Shown one piece after another: positions 44,569 to 54,982 of a stretch of DNA of 64,000 bases; within the stretch, counting starts at the first letter, position 1, and every line of letters starts with the position of its first letter. Below the pieces are notes generated by a model that had not been told where the DNA came from, searched no databases, and saw only the letters and a list, made by a program, of their open reading frames with translations. Both the position numbers and the translations under genes were made by a program. Source of the DNA: CAYNWT01 sp964485095. GTDB lineage: Bacteria; Planctomycetota; Planctomycetia; Planctomycetales; Planctomycetaceae. Location: the NCBI GenBank assembly GCA_964485095.1, contig CAZAIB010000011.1, positions 26,445 through 90,444 of the forward strand. The letters run 5' to 3'.

Positions 44569-45696
44569 ATGATTCGTCGCCAAAACGCCCGGCAGCCGCA
44601 ACAGGCCAAACGCCGTGGATTTACGCTCATTGAACTGTTGGTGGTGATCTCCATCATCGCAGTCCTTATGTCGCTCATCCTGCCTGCGATCCAAAACGCT
44701 CGCGAAGCTGGCCGACGAACTGAGTGCCTCAACAACCTCAAGAACCTCGGTCTGGCGATGCACAACTACGCCGCGACCACCAATGGCGATCTGCCTGCTT
44801 ACGGTTACTTTCCGAATGACATTTCAGCTTCGATGCCACAGCAGACAATTCTGCAGGGGAGAAGTTGGGTTGTCGAACTCCTGCCTTATCTGGATCAAGC
44901 CAGCATTAGTGACCGATGGGATAATCGAGCGAGTTTCGATTTCAGCTCAGTCGCAGGGGGCAGCCTCTCGGATACTCCAAACAGTGTCTTGGCAGGCACC
45001 GACCTGAAAGTTCTGAAGTGTGCAAGTCGCACAGACAATAACCAGACCCTCAGCTATGTCGCGAACGCTGGCTTTGGTGACGGTAGCACTGACATCACGG
45101 CTGCTAGCCTGGCCATGCTAACTGGCCACAACTTCAATTTGGAACCTTTCGATTTTGACACTGACATGATGGTGACTCCAGCCGAATCAAGGCTGGGTCG
45201 TGAGTGTGGAGTGTTCCACGCTGAGTTCAGCTATAACGACGGCATGGTAGCTGTTGCGTCAAGCGGAGAAAGCCAGTCCATCGATTCGTTCTACGATGGC
45301 AGCGGGAACACAATCATGATCTCGGAGAGCCTGAATTCGGGTTCTGTAAATGGTGCTCCAACATCGTGGGCCAACCCACATGCACTTAACTGTACCTTCA
45401 TGTTTCCTTTCTTTAACGGTATGGCGACACTCAGCAACGCATTCAATGATCCTACTCAGTTTGGCGGGGTCAATCCTTTCCCGAACCGTTCAAAGACTGG
45501 CCCGGTTGGTAGTGCTCCATTCCTTTCATCAAACCATCCGGGACAAGTCCAGATGGTGACCGGTGAGGGTTCTGCACGGGGCCTGAGCGATGACATTAAC
45601 TCGGACGTCTACATCAAGCTCATCACTCCATCTGCTACGCGATTGCGAGCGGGACTGGCTGGGCTTGTTGAAACGCCAATCACGAGCGAGTTCTAA
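44569..45696 (+). CDS. DUF1559 pilin-like protein
   Basis: A 375-residue protein of the DUF1559 family, greatly expanded in planctomycetes. The prepilin leader ends KRRG, then FTLIELLVVISIIAVLMSLI with Glu at +5; after that comes LPAIQNAREAGRRTECLNNLKNLGLAMHNYA, the family signature. The C-terminal half has the usual FLSSNHPGQVQ(M) motif, SSNHPG, near residue 325. Members are probably exported and assembled or anchored via a type IV pilin-like system such as the one encoded just upstream. The 349 bp gap and the hairpin suggest a separate transcript. Confidence 0.93.
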   Translation: MIRRQNARQPQQAKRRGFTLIELLVVISIIAVLMSLILPAIQNAREAGRRTECLNNLKNLGLAMHNYAATTNGDLPAYGYFPNDISASMPQQTILQGRSWVVELLPYLDQASISDRWDNRASFDFSSVAGGSLSDTPNSVLAGTDLKVLKCASRTDNNQTLSYVANAGFGDGSTDITAASLAMLTGHNFNLEPFDFDTDMMVTPAESRLGRECGVFHAEFSYNDGMVAVASSGESQSIDSFYDGSGNTIMISESLNSGSVNGAPTSWANPHALNCTFMFPFFNGMATLSNAFNDPTQFGGVNPFPNRSKTGPVGSAPFLSSNHPGQVQMVTGEGSARGLSDDINSDVYIKLITPSATRLRAGLAGLVETPITSEF

Positions 45697-45711
45697 GATC
45701 GTCTGGTCTTA

Positions 45712-45811
45712 NNNNNNNNNNNNNNNNNNNNNNNNNNNNNNNNNNNNNNNNNNNNNNNNNNNNNNNNNNNNNNNNNNNNNNNNNNNNNNNNNNNNNNNNN
45801 NNNNNNNNNNN
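45712..45811. other. Assembly gap (100 N)
   Basis: A run of exactly 100 N, the usual placeholder for a gap of unknown length. True distance and any genes between the DUF1559 gene and the amidotransferase gene are unknown. Confidence 1.
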
Positions 45812-45837
45812 AGCAACAGGTTTGATTCGACGTGTTG

Positions 45838-46557
45838 TCATTCTACGAAGTGTGCGATGAACTTCGCGATTAGCTCGCTGGCTTCCAAAGTCTCTTGGGT
45901 TTGTTGCTTGAATTCAGCCAGCGGGACACCGGCGATGCTCTCGACGTATTCCGGGTACGCGTCTAGTCGCATCAGCAAATCGCTTCGTTCAAGTTCTGGA
46001 TGGAACTGAGTGCAATAGACCGGTGCGTCGTTGAAACGGTAAGCGTGGATGGGGCAGCGTGCTGACGATGCCAGCAGTGTGGTGTTCGGTGGCAGGTTGG
46101 TGACGGTATCTTCGTGACCGACCTGTGCCTGGAAGGAACCGTTGAAGGTTCTGAACACGGGGTCTGATTTGGTGGCGTCGGTGAGTTCCATTTGGATGGT
46201 TCCCACCTCGGCGGTTTCGGGAGCGTGAACTACCGTTCCACCCATTGCTCGAGCCATCGCCTGATGTCCCCAGCACGACGCGAAAGTCGGGATGCCCGAA
46301 CCGTGGACTCGGCGGAGTGATTCCAAAGCCGGTTCCAGCCAGTCGCCACCGTGGGCGGCCGAGTATCGACCGCTGCCCCCGATGAAGATGCAGTCGATTC
46401 CTGTCAGGATGTCAGGCGTGATCGGTTCCTGCAGCAGGTCGTGAACCTGAATGGAATCGGGGCCGATATTGGCGGCTTTGGCGAAACACTGGATCTCATG
46501 GTGGCGGATAGCGTCGTCGGCGTCCCGGATCTGGAGAAGCAGGAAGTGTGTGTTCAT
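45838..46557 (-). CDS. Class I glutamine amidotransferase-like protein
   Basis: A 239-residue single-domain protein, starting at ATG 46557 (MNTHFLLLQIRDADD); a longer frame upstream adds low-quality sequence overlapping the groEL leader side and is not favoured. The catalytic Cys is in FASCWGHQAMARAMGG and the His-Glu pair is in CTQFHPEL. Free-standing members of this group resemble GMP-synthase-type GATase domains and gamma-glutamyl hydrolase-like enzymes; the acceptor is unknown. It is divergent from groEL1. Confidence 0.88.
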   Translation of the reverse strand: MNTHFLLLQIRDADDAIRHHEIQCFAKAANIGPDSIQVHDLLQEPITPDILTGIDCIFIGGSGRYSAAHGGDWLEPALESLRRVHGSGIPTFASCWGHQAMARAMGGTVVHAPETAEVGTIQMELTDATKSDPVFRTFNGSFQAQVGHEDTVTNLPPNTTLLASSARCPIHAYRFNDAPVYCTQFHPELERSDLLMRLDAYPEYVESIAGVPLAEFKQQTQETLEASELIAKFIAHFVE

Positions 46558-46708
46558 GGTGGTCGATCTGAAGTTCGCGGTTCTGGCACTGTACCAGCGG
46601 ACCGGTTGGCTGGCAGGTCTGCCACGTTGGCAGCAGTTGATGAGTGCCACCGGATCGGTTCGAGCCTAACTTACTTGCTGATTGGGACTTAGGGATTGGT
46701 GTTCGTCC

Positions 46709-46725
46709 CTGGCACGGTGATTGCT
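46709..46725 (+). promoter_or_regulatory. Sigma-54 (RpoN) promoter upstream of groEL1
   Basis: CTGGCACGGTGATTGCT matches the consensus YTGGCACGRNNNTTGCW at every fixed position: GG at 46711-46712 and GC at 46723-46724, ten bases between them. Transcription would start near 46736, giving a leader of about 87 bases before the GTG at 46823. No CIRCE inverted repeat was seen here. An activator binding site is not identified. Confidence 0.65.
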
Positions 46726-46822
46726 CTTCCCGCAGCCAAACAGAATTTCCGCCGAATTTGCGCACACGGTCTCGACAGGCTTCCAAGTCGGGACTTCATA
46801 ACGTTTAGAAGAGGATGACATC

Positions 46823-48529
<1,707 letters not shown>

Positions 48530-48595
48530 TCGACGACCGGCTACGTAAACACACACAAACACAACTACAAAATACTGGCTACAAGGAACACAGAT

Positions 48596-48883
48596 ATGAA
48601 ACTGAACCCACTAGATGATCGCGTTGTGGTTGAACCATCGGCTGCTGAAGAAACAACTGCCGGCGGTATCGTTCTTCCGGATGCTGCTCAGGAAAAGCCA
48701 CAGCGTGGAACCGTTGTCGCTGTTGGTCCTGGCAAGTTGCTGGATAGTGGCGAACGCTGCCCACTAAGCGTTGGCGTTGGCGATCAGGTTCTGTTCGGTA
48801 AGTACGGCGGAACGGAAATCGAAGTCGAAGGCAAGGACGTCAAGATTCTTCGTGAGAGCGACATTCTCGCAAAGATCGCGTAA
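48596..48883 (+). CDS. groES: Co-chaperonin GroES
   Basis: A 95-residue co-chaperonin, normal length. Starts KLNPLDDRVVVEP; the mobile loop is EETTAGGIVLPDAAQEKP with the GroEL-contact tripeptide IVL; the ending is LRESDILAKI. It forms the lid of the GroEL ring. It lies between the two groEL genes, so both may use it. An AAGGAAC purine stretch precedes the ATG. Confidence 0.97.
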   Translation: MKLNPLDDRVVVEPSAAEETTAGGIVLPDAAQEKPQRGTVVAVGPGKLLDSGERCPLSVGVGDQVLFGKYGGTEIEVEGKDVKILRESDILAKIA

Positions 48884-49012
48884 CTGCTGGCGGGCGACCA
48901 CTGCAGAAGCAACCTGCTTACCTGAAGTGGTTGGCTGACGTCGGTCGCCTGCACATTTGACATATAAGAAATTCTTCGCTGCTCTTGCGGCAAACAACTG
49001 AGGAGTAAATCC

Positions 49013-50626
49013 GTGGCCAAGCAACTTCTGTTTGAAGATCGAGCCCGACTGAAACTATTGCGTGGAGTCGAAAAGCTCGCGCAGGCTGTGGCTGTCACGA
49101 TGGGGCCAACTGGTCGCAACGTGATCATCGACAAAAGCTTCGGCAATCCGCTTGTCACAAAAGACGGCGTGACTGTCAGTAAGGAAGTCGAACTCGAAGA
49201 CCCGTACGAGCACATGGGTGCCAAGCTGGTTAACGAAGTCGCCAGCAAGACCAGCGATATTGCTGGTGATGGAACCACAACCGCGACCGTTCTCGCTCGT
49301 TCGATCTTCACTGAAGGTCTGCGTGGTCTGACTTTGGGTGCCAACCCAACCATCGTTCGTCGTGGTATCGAGAAGGCTGTCGAAGCCGCCTTGAAGCACC
49401 TCGGCGAAATGGCAAAGCCAGTCACCGGAACCAAAGAATGGGCTCAGGTTGCTGCGATTTCTGCCAACAACGACAAGGCTGTTGGTGAGCTGATTGCGAA
49501 AGCTATCAAGAGCGCTGGTCAGTTTGGTGTGACCACCATCGAAGAAGGTAAGAGTAACGAAACGACTCTTGACCTCACCGAAGGAATGCAGTTCGACAAG
49601 GGCTATCTGTCGCCCTACTTCGTGACCAATGCTGAGGACATGAAGTGCGAACTCGAAGACTGCATGATCCTGCTGTTTGAGAAAAAAATCTCAAACCTGC
49701 GTGAGTTGGTTCCACTGCTGGAGAAGGTCGCTCAGACTGGCAAAGCATTGATGATTGTTGCTGAAGACGTCGATGGCGAAGCTTTGACGGCTCTTGTCAT
49801 CAACCGTCTGCGTGGCATTCTCAAGGTCTGTGCTGTTAAGGCTCCAGGCTTTGGCGATCGTCGCAAAGCGATGCTTGGTGACATGGCAACTCTGACTGGC
49901 GGAACGCTGATCTCAGAAGATCTGGGTATCAAGCTGGAATCGGTCGAACTCAGCCAGCTTGGTTCTGCCAGGCGTGTCGAAGTGACCAAGGACTCAGCCA
50001 CGATCATTGAAGGTGGCGGCAAGAAAGCCGACATCCAGGCTCGTGTGCAGCAGATCCAGAATCACATCGAAGCAACCGACAGCGATTACGATCGCGAAAA
50101 GTTCCAGGAACGACTCGCGAAGCTGACCGGTGGTGTTGCTGTTATCTCTGTCGGTGCATCAACCGAAGCTGAGATGAAGCAGACCAAGGCCCGCATGGAA
50201 GACGCACTACACGCAACTCGCGCGGCTGTGGAAGAAGGTATTCTCCCTGGCGGTGGCGTTGCGTTGCTTCGCTGCATCACTGCAGTCGATGCCGTTAAGG
50301 GCAAGGGCGACGAGAAGATCGGTATTGCGATCATCAAGAAGGCTCTTGAAGGTCCAATCCGGCAGATCGCTTCTAACTGCGGCGAAGACGGTTCCGTCAT
50401 CGCTGACGAAGTGAAGCACATGCCGGAAACCACCGGCTACGACGCTTCCAAAGGCGAGTACGTTGAAATGTACAAAGCCGGCATCATCGATCCTGCCAAG
50501 GTTGTGCGAAGTGCATTGTCCAACGCAGCGTCAATCGCCGGCCTCATGCTGACAACTCAGGTGCTTGTCACTTCAACTGATGAAGATGGCGAGAAGGCTC
50601 CTAAGGTTGAAGGCAGCGTACGCTAG
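49013..50626 (+). CDS. groEL: Chaperonin GroEL, second copy (no Gly-Met tail)
   Basis: A 537-residue paralogue, GTG start at 49013 after TGAGGAG. It keeps MGPTGRNVIIDK, IAGDGTTTATVLA, EDVDGEALTALVINRLRG, KAPGFGDRRKAM and EEGILPGGGVALL, so ATPase function should be intact. Its tail is charged (STDEDGEKAPKVEGSVR) without Gly-Met repeats; the tail lies in the folding chamber, so a different client range is likely. It follows groES by 129 bases, and a strong terminator ends the unit. Confidence 0.97.
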   Translation: MAKQLLFEDRARLKLLRGVEKLAQAVAVTMGPTGRNVIIDKSFGNPLVTKDGVTVSKEVELEDPYEHMGAKLVNEVASKTSDIAGDGTTTATVLARSIFTEGLRGLTLGANPTIVRRGIEKAVEAALKHLGEMAKPVTGTKEWAQVAAISANNDKAVGELIAKAIKSAGQFGVTTIEEGKSNETTLDLTEGMQFDKGYLSPYFVTNAEDMKCELEDCMILLFEKKISNLRELVPLLEKVAQTGKALMIVAEDVDGEALTALVINRLRGILKVCAVKAPGFGDRRKAMLGDMATLTGGTLISEDLGIKLESVELSQLGSARRVEVTKDSATIIEGGGKKADIQARVQQIQNHIEATDSDYDREKFQERLAKLTGGVAVISVGASTEAEMKQTKARMEDALHATRAAVEEGILPGGGVALLRCITAVDAVKGKGDEKIGIAIIKKALEGPIRQIASNCGEDGSVIADEVKHMPETTGYDASKGEYVEMYKAGIIDPAKVVRSALSNAASIAGLMLTTQVLVTSTDEDGEKAPKVEGSVR

Positions 50627-50668
50627 TGTCTGCAGTGACCTGTCATGGTCAGTGAAGATTGAAGATTC

Positions 50669-50699
50669 ACGGGCCACCGCTTTGGTGGCCCGTTTTTTT
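50669..50699 (+). terminator. Rho-independent terminator of the groEL-groES-groEL unit
   Basis: Stem ACGGGCCACC / GGTGGCCCGT with a 5-base loop, followed by seven T (50693-50699). Classic shape. Confidence 0.93.
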
Positions 50700-50804
50700 G
50701 TGAACCAGGATTGGCAGGAGATGCCCGCCCGTCCGATGAGATTTCAGCCAGTCGGCACTGCCGCGGCGCACTGACTTTATCGCAAGAACGCGAAGACGGA
50801 ACCA

Positions 50805-51929
50805 ATGGCATCTCAACGAGACTACTACGAAGTGCTGGGAGTCTCTAAGGAGGCCAGCGCGTCGGAAATTAAAAAGGCTTACCGCAAGCTGGCTCTGGCG
50901 AATCACCCTGACCGCAATCAGGGCGATGAGGAAGCCGTTGCCAGGTTCAAAGAAGCGGCCGAAGCATTCGACGTACTCAGCAACCCCGACAAAAAAGCGC
51001 GGTACGATCGGTACGGCCACGCGGGATTGGGTGGCGGAGCCGGTGGGGGCGGAGGAGGCTTCGGTGACCTCGGCGACATCTTCGATGCGTTTGGAGATTT
51101 GTTTGGTGGCGGAGGCGGCGGGCGCCGATCGCGCGGCGGAGCTCGGCGCGGAGCAAGCCTGCGGACTGCTGTCACAATCGATCTAGAAGAAGCAGCGACC
51201 GGCTGTAGTCGCGAGCTGAAGGTTGGTCGGCGAGAACCCTGCGACACGTGCAGTGGTTCCGGAGCCAAACCGGGAACCAGTCCGGTTCAGTGCAGTACCT
51301 GCGGCGGCCACGGACAGGTCATTCAATCACAGGGCTTCTTCCGCCTGCAAACAACCTGCCCCAATTGTCGCGGTGCAGGTACTCAGATCACAGACAAGTG
51401 CACCGATTGTCGCGGCGAAGGCCGAATCGAAAAGCCGGCTACGCTGGAAGTCAAAGTCCCGGCCGGTGTCGACAACGACATGCAACTGTGTCTCCGCGGA
51501 GAAGGCGAAGCCGGCGCGCAGGGTGCCCCGAGCGGCGATTTGTATGTCGATGTGAATGTGCGAAAGCATTCGATTTTTGAACGCGAAGGCACCCACCTGA
51601 TTTGCAGTGTTCCAGTTGCATACACACAGGCCGCACTGGGAACCGAAATCGAAATTCCACTGCTGGCTGGTCGGCACACCTTAAAGGTCGCGCCGGGAAC
51701 TCAGCCGGGCCAGGTCATGCGGTTGCGCGGCATGGGCATGCCACACCCACAGGGCGGAGCAACCGGTGACCTGCATGTGCAGATCAAAGTGTCAGTGCCC
51801 AAGAAACTAAGTGAAGAAGAAGAAACACTTCTTCGCAGTCTTGCTGAACTGGAAGAAGCGAACGTTTCTGCTGAGCAGAAGTCGTTCTTTGACAAGGTGA
51901 AGGATTACTTCGCCGGCGAAGAAGAGTAG
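50805..51929 (+). CDS. dnaJ: Chaperone DnaJ (Hsp40)
   Basis: A 374-residue type I DnaJ. The J domain is at the N-terminus with HPD at residues 34-36, then a Gly/Phe region (about 70-115), four zinc-binding repeats CDTCSGSG, CSTCGGHG, CPNCRGAG and CTDCRGEG (about 147-210), and the C-terminal substrate-binding domains. It stimulates DnaK ATPase and delivers clients. The dnaK gene itself is not in the window. grpE follows 18 bases downstream. Confidence 0.97.
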   Translation: MASQRDYYEVLGVSKEASASEIKKAYRKLALANHPDRNQGDEEAVARFKEAAEAFDVLSNPDKKARYDRYGHAGLGGGAGGGGGGFGDLGDIFDAFGDLFGGGGGGRRSRGGARRGASLRTAVTIDLEEAATGCSRELKVGRREPCDTCSGSGAKPGTSPVQCSTCGGHGQVIQSQGFFRLQTTCPNCRGAGTQITDKCTDCRGEGRIEKPATLEVKVPAGVDNDMQLCLRGEGEAGAQGAPSGDLYVDVNVRKHSIFEREGTHLICSVPVAYTQAALGTEIEIPLLAGRHTLKVAPGTQPGQVMRLRGMGMPHPQGGATGDLHVQIKVSVPKKLSEEEETLLRSLAELEEANVSAEQKSFFDKVKDYFAGEEE

Positions 51930-51947
51930 TCAAAAGCGGACGGAATC

Positions 51948-52667
51948 ATGACCGAAGAAAACAACACCACGCCAGATCCAAACACCTCTGCCAATGCGGC
52001 TCCCAACGTGGAAACGCCTGAGCCCGCAGAACAGCTGGAAGAAGCCACGGCGCCCGTTGAGAACGCCGCCGATGCGGTTTTCACTGAACCCGTCGAGGAT
52101 CTGAAGTCGCTTGCCGCCGAACGCGACGAGAGCAAAGAAAAGTGGCTCCGCGCCGAAGCCGAAATGGAAAATGTCCGTCGCCGCGCGCGGGCGGAGATTG
52201 ACGAACTCCGCAAGTACCAGGCGTTGCCGGTTCTACGCGACGTTCTTGCGCCGATAGACAACCTGCGATTGGCTCTGACCGCTGCCGAAACCACGGGCAA
52301 CGTGGAAGAACTGGTCAAAGGAATCCAAATGGTTCTCAACCAGTTCGATTCGGTCTTCAGCAGTCATCACGCAAAGGTAATCGAATCCGAAGGCATTCAG
52401 TTCGATCCGAACCTGCACGAAGCACTTCAGCAAATTCCATCAGCCGATCACGAACCAATGACCGTGCTGCAGGAATTCCAACGCGGCTACAAGATGCACG
52501 ACCGAGTCATCCGGCCAAGCAAAGTGGTCGTGTCGTCAGCTCCACCCAAACCGGCTCCCGCCGCCGAACCGACCGCTGAACCCGCTGCAGCCACAGATTC
52601 AGCACCCCCGGCCGGAGACAGCGAGGTAGAATCTGGTACGCGGCCAGAAGAAGGAACCCAGTCGTAA
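51948..52667 (+). CDS. grpE: Nucleotide exchange factor GrpE
   Basis: A 239-residue GrpE, somewhat longer than usual because of acidic N-terminal and Ala/Pro-rich C-terminal extensions. The core runs from a long coiled coil (ERDESKEKWLRAEAEMENVRRRA) to the beta domain with VLQEFQRGYKMHDRVIRPSKVVVS, the family signature. It releases ADP from DnaK. In operon with dnaJ and a FmdB zinc-ribbon gene, the latter 19 bases downstream. Confidence 0.96.
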   Translation: MTEENNTTPDPNTSANAAPNVETPEPAEQLEEATAPVENAADAVFTEPVEDLKSLAAERDESKEKWLRAEAEMENVRRRARAEIDELRKYQALPVLRDVLAPIDNLRLALTAAETTGNVEELVKGIQMVLNQFDSVFSSHHAKVIESEGIQFDPNLHEALQQIPSADHEPMTVLQEFQRGYKMHDRVIRPSKVVVSSAPPKPAPAAEPTAEPAAATDSAPPAGDSEVESGTRPEEGTQS

Positions 52668-52686
52668 GCGGCTGAAGGAGATTGAA

Positions 52687-52986
52687 ATGCCAACGTACGA
52701 CTACGAATGTGGAGCCTGCGAGCACGCCTGGGAACTGTTCCAGCCCATGAGCGCCAAGCCGGTTCGCAAGTGCCCGGAATGCGGCAAACTAAAAGCCGAA
52801 CGCCTGATCGGTACCGGCGGCGGAATCCTGTTTAAGGGTTCCGGCTTCTACGAAACCGACTACCGCAGCGCGTCCTACAAGAAGGGCGCGAAGGCGGAAA
52901 AGAAGGCGACTGAGAAAAAAGCTGAGTCCAAAAAGGCCGACTCAAAAAAGTCGGACAGCAGCGGCAGTACCAAAACCGACAAGTAG
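52687..52986 (+). CDS. FmdB-family zinc-ribbon protein
   Basis: A 99-residue protein. It begins MPTYDYECGACEHAWE, the FmdB start, with a zinc ribbon of C8, C11, C29 and C32. After GGGILFKGSGFYETDY comes a Lys/Ala/Ser-rich tail (about 60-99), likely disordered and nucleic-acid attracting. The family is called a putative regulatory protein, with no firm role. It is the last gene of the dnaJ-grpE unit. Confidence 0.9.
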   Translation: MPTYDYECGACEHAWELFQPMSAKPVRKCPECGKLKAERLIGTGGGILFKGSGFYETDYRSASYKKGAKAEKKATEKKAESKKADSKKSDSSGSTKTDK

Positions 52987-52999
52987 CAACCCAGGTCGG

Positions 53000-53929
53000 T
53001 TACTGGCGCTGGCGGTTGGTTTCGGGTTGGACAGCGATGGCTCGGTGAGAGATTTCATGCCAGTGGCGGATGTCCAGTTCCGATGGTCCGTGGGCGGTTT
53101 CGTAGCCGCCGTAGTCGGCCAGGTATTCTTCCAAGCGGCGTATCTTCTTGCCAGCGGTCACTTCGCCCGGATGTCCGGTTCCCGGAGCACGGCCCCAGAT
53201 AATGCGCGAACCGCCCGGCGTTCGCAGTCGGTAAATCAAGTCGTCCAGGCTGTCGTTGGCCGCGATGCGATTCGGTGATTCAATTTTCTGAACCTTCAGC
53301 GCGTTCCAGAATTGAGTTCCGTCTTCGTTCTTCTGAATCAGAATCTCCGCCAATCGCGCAGCTCCCAGAACAACCGGGTCGTCCCATGGCTGGCCGTTGC
53401 CGGATGGAACCGAAGTAACTCGGCTGATGATCGGGTAGCGGCCGACATCGGTCTGTCGGAAGTCACGTGGCGGCAGCAGGATTCCGTCGGCGTCGATTGG
53501 ATACAGACCGTCGGGGACTTCGACGAACGCAACCGGCTTGCGGTAGGTCAGTGCGACCGTGACGCCGGTTGGCTGATGTTTCTCGACACGTTCAACAGAC
53601 TTCACCCATGGGTGCAGACGGAACGCATCGGACACCTGTTGGACCAAACCTTCGTCCAGCAACGACATTCGGTCCGGAAGCCCGGCTCGGTTGTAAACCT
53701 GCTGAGTAATGTCAGAAGGAACCCACTCAGGCGGCGCGCTGATGTGAATGTTGTTGACCGTAACGGCGTACTCAGGCTGATCAGACAGCTTCGGGATCTT
53801 CCCCTTTACGTACGGCCAGCTAATCAACGCCAACAGCGCAAGCGCGATGAGGCAAAGTCGAGTTGGCCGGAACAGTTCGCCACCAATTCGCTGCATCAAG
53901 CCAATGTCATCGATAGAACGTTTCGCCAT
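53000..53929 (-). CDS. FtsQ/DivIB-like single-pass membrane protein with POTRA-like domain
   Basis: A 309-residue protein, starting at ATG 53929 behind GAGGTA; a longer frame upstream is not favoured. It has a short cytoplasmic start, one membrane helix (about 24-40) and a periplasmic part. Residues 54-150 follow the FtsQ layout: a POTRA-like region with VSDAFRLHPWVKSVERVEKHQP, then VTYRKPVAFVEV-like strands and YPIDADGILLPP. In other bacteria FtsQ links the divisome to peptidoglycan synthesis. Sequence similarity is by pattern only. It ends convergent with fmdB. Confidence 0.65.
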   Translation of the reverse strand: MAKRSIDDIGLMQRIGGELFRPTRLCLIALALLALISWPYVKGKIPKLSDQPEYAVTVNNIHISAPPEWVPSDITQQVYNRAGLPDRMSLLDEGLVQQVSDAFRLHPWVKSVERVEKHQPTGVTVALTYRKPVAFVEVPDGLYPIDADGILLPPRDFRQTDVGRYPIISRVTSVPSGNGQPWDDPVVLGAARLAEILIQKNEDGTQFWNALKVQKIESPNRIAANDSLDDLIYRLRTPGGSRIIWGRAPGTGHPGEVTAGKKIRRLEEYLADYGGYETAHGPSELDIRHWHEISHRAIAVQPETNRQRQ

Positions 53930-54093
53930 TGCTACCTCGCCGAGTCTATACACTGCTGCATAATCTTCTTCGGCAGCTTTGGCGGGTCTTTCGCAAGCGT
54001 GTTCAAATCCAGCCAAACAACGGACTCGGACCTGACGGGTTAGTCCGTTCTTGAAGGTGGGCGAAGATTGAAGGGGGCGCGCTCCGCGCATAG

Positions 54094-54119
54094 AAAAAGC
54101 CTCGCAAGTGCGAGGCTTT
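54094..54119 (-). terminator. Rho-independent terminator of the sigma-factor gene
   Basis: Minus-strand stem AAAGCCTCGC / GCGAGGCTTT with a 4-base loop, then T-rich TTCTA. It lies 84 bases after the sigma-factor stop. Confidence 0.85.
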
Positions 54120-54202
54120 CGCTAATGCATCCAACCGGAGATACACCCACCAACGTGGGTCACCATCCCAACCGGATACCGGTGAAGCGGAACGCTTCCT
54201 TC

Positions 54203-54982
54203 CTAGTCGAACTCCGGGCGTCGGCGGCGGAACTGAGTCTTTAGGCGGCCGACGATGCTGGAGTGCATCTGGCTGACACGTGACTCAGAGAGGCCAAGTG
54301 TGGAACCGATTTCCTTCATCGTCAGCTCTTCGTAATAGTAGAGGATGATGATGAGGCGTTCGTTTCGGTTCAGACCCTTGGTGACAAGCTTCATCAGATC
54401 GAGTTTCTGAATGCATGTCGTTGGGTCTTCACCCTTGATGTCCTGCAGAATGTCGATTTCCCGAACATCCTTGTAGCTGTCTGTCTCGTACCATTTCTTG
54501 TTCAGACTCACCAAGCCAACAGCGTTGGCGTCGGCTTTGAGTTTGTCGAACTCTTTCGGATTGAGATCCATTCGTTCGGCAATCTCGTCGTCCTTTGGCG
54601 GACGTCCGACTTCGGCTTCGACCTTCTTGCGAGCCGCTTCCAGCTTGCTGGCCTTGCTGCGAACCAAACGCGGGACCCAGTCCATCGTTCGGAGTTCGTC
54701 CAGCATGGCTCCGCGGATTCGGGGCACGCAGTAGGTTTCAAACTTGACGCCACGTTCCAGATCGAACGCCTCAATGGCATCCATGAGACCAAAGACGCCT
54801 GCTGAGATGAGGTCGTTTAGATCGACACCTTCGGGCAACTTCGCCCAAACGCGTTCCGCGTTGTACTTCACAAGCGGAAAGTATCGTTCGATGAGACGGT
54901 TTCGCAGAGACTGGTCAGTCTGGTCCTGCTTGAAATCAAGCCAGGTCTGCAAAATGTCTTCACTGATTTTTGTTATCGCCAT
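54203..54982 (-). CDS. Sigma factor of the FliA/WhiG (sigma-28) type
   Basis: A 259-residue sigma-70 family factor. Region 2 has RYFPLVKYNAERVWAKLP and DLISAGVFGLMDAIEAFD; region 2.4-3 has RIRGAMLDELRTMDWVPR, the FliA/WhiG signature; region 4 has LTMKEIGSTLGLSESRVSQMHSS. These factors control flagellar or developmental genes. No flagellar or anti-sigma gene is nearby, so the regulon cannot be named. In the window it could affect the pilus locus, but this is only a guess. Confidence 0.94.
   Translation of the reverse strand: MAITKISEDILQTWLDFKQDQTDQSLRNRLIERYFPLVKYNAERVWAKLPEGVDLNDLISAGVFGLMDAIEAFDLERGVKFETYCVPRIRGAMLDELRTMDWVPRLVRSKASKLEAARKKVEAEVGRPPKDDEIAERMDLNPKEFDKLKADANAVGLVSLNKKWYETDSYKDVREIDILQDIKGEDPTTCIQKLDLMKLVTKGLNRNERLIIILYYYEELTMKEIGSTLGLSESRVSQMHSSIVGRLKTQFRRRRPEFD

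Noticed and set aside
46558..46822. CIRCE element (TTAGCACTC-N9-GAGTGCTAA) before groEL1
   Set aside because: No such inverted repeat is present in the upstream region.
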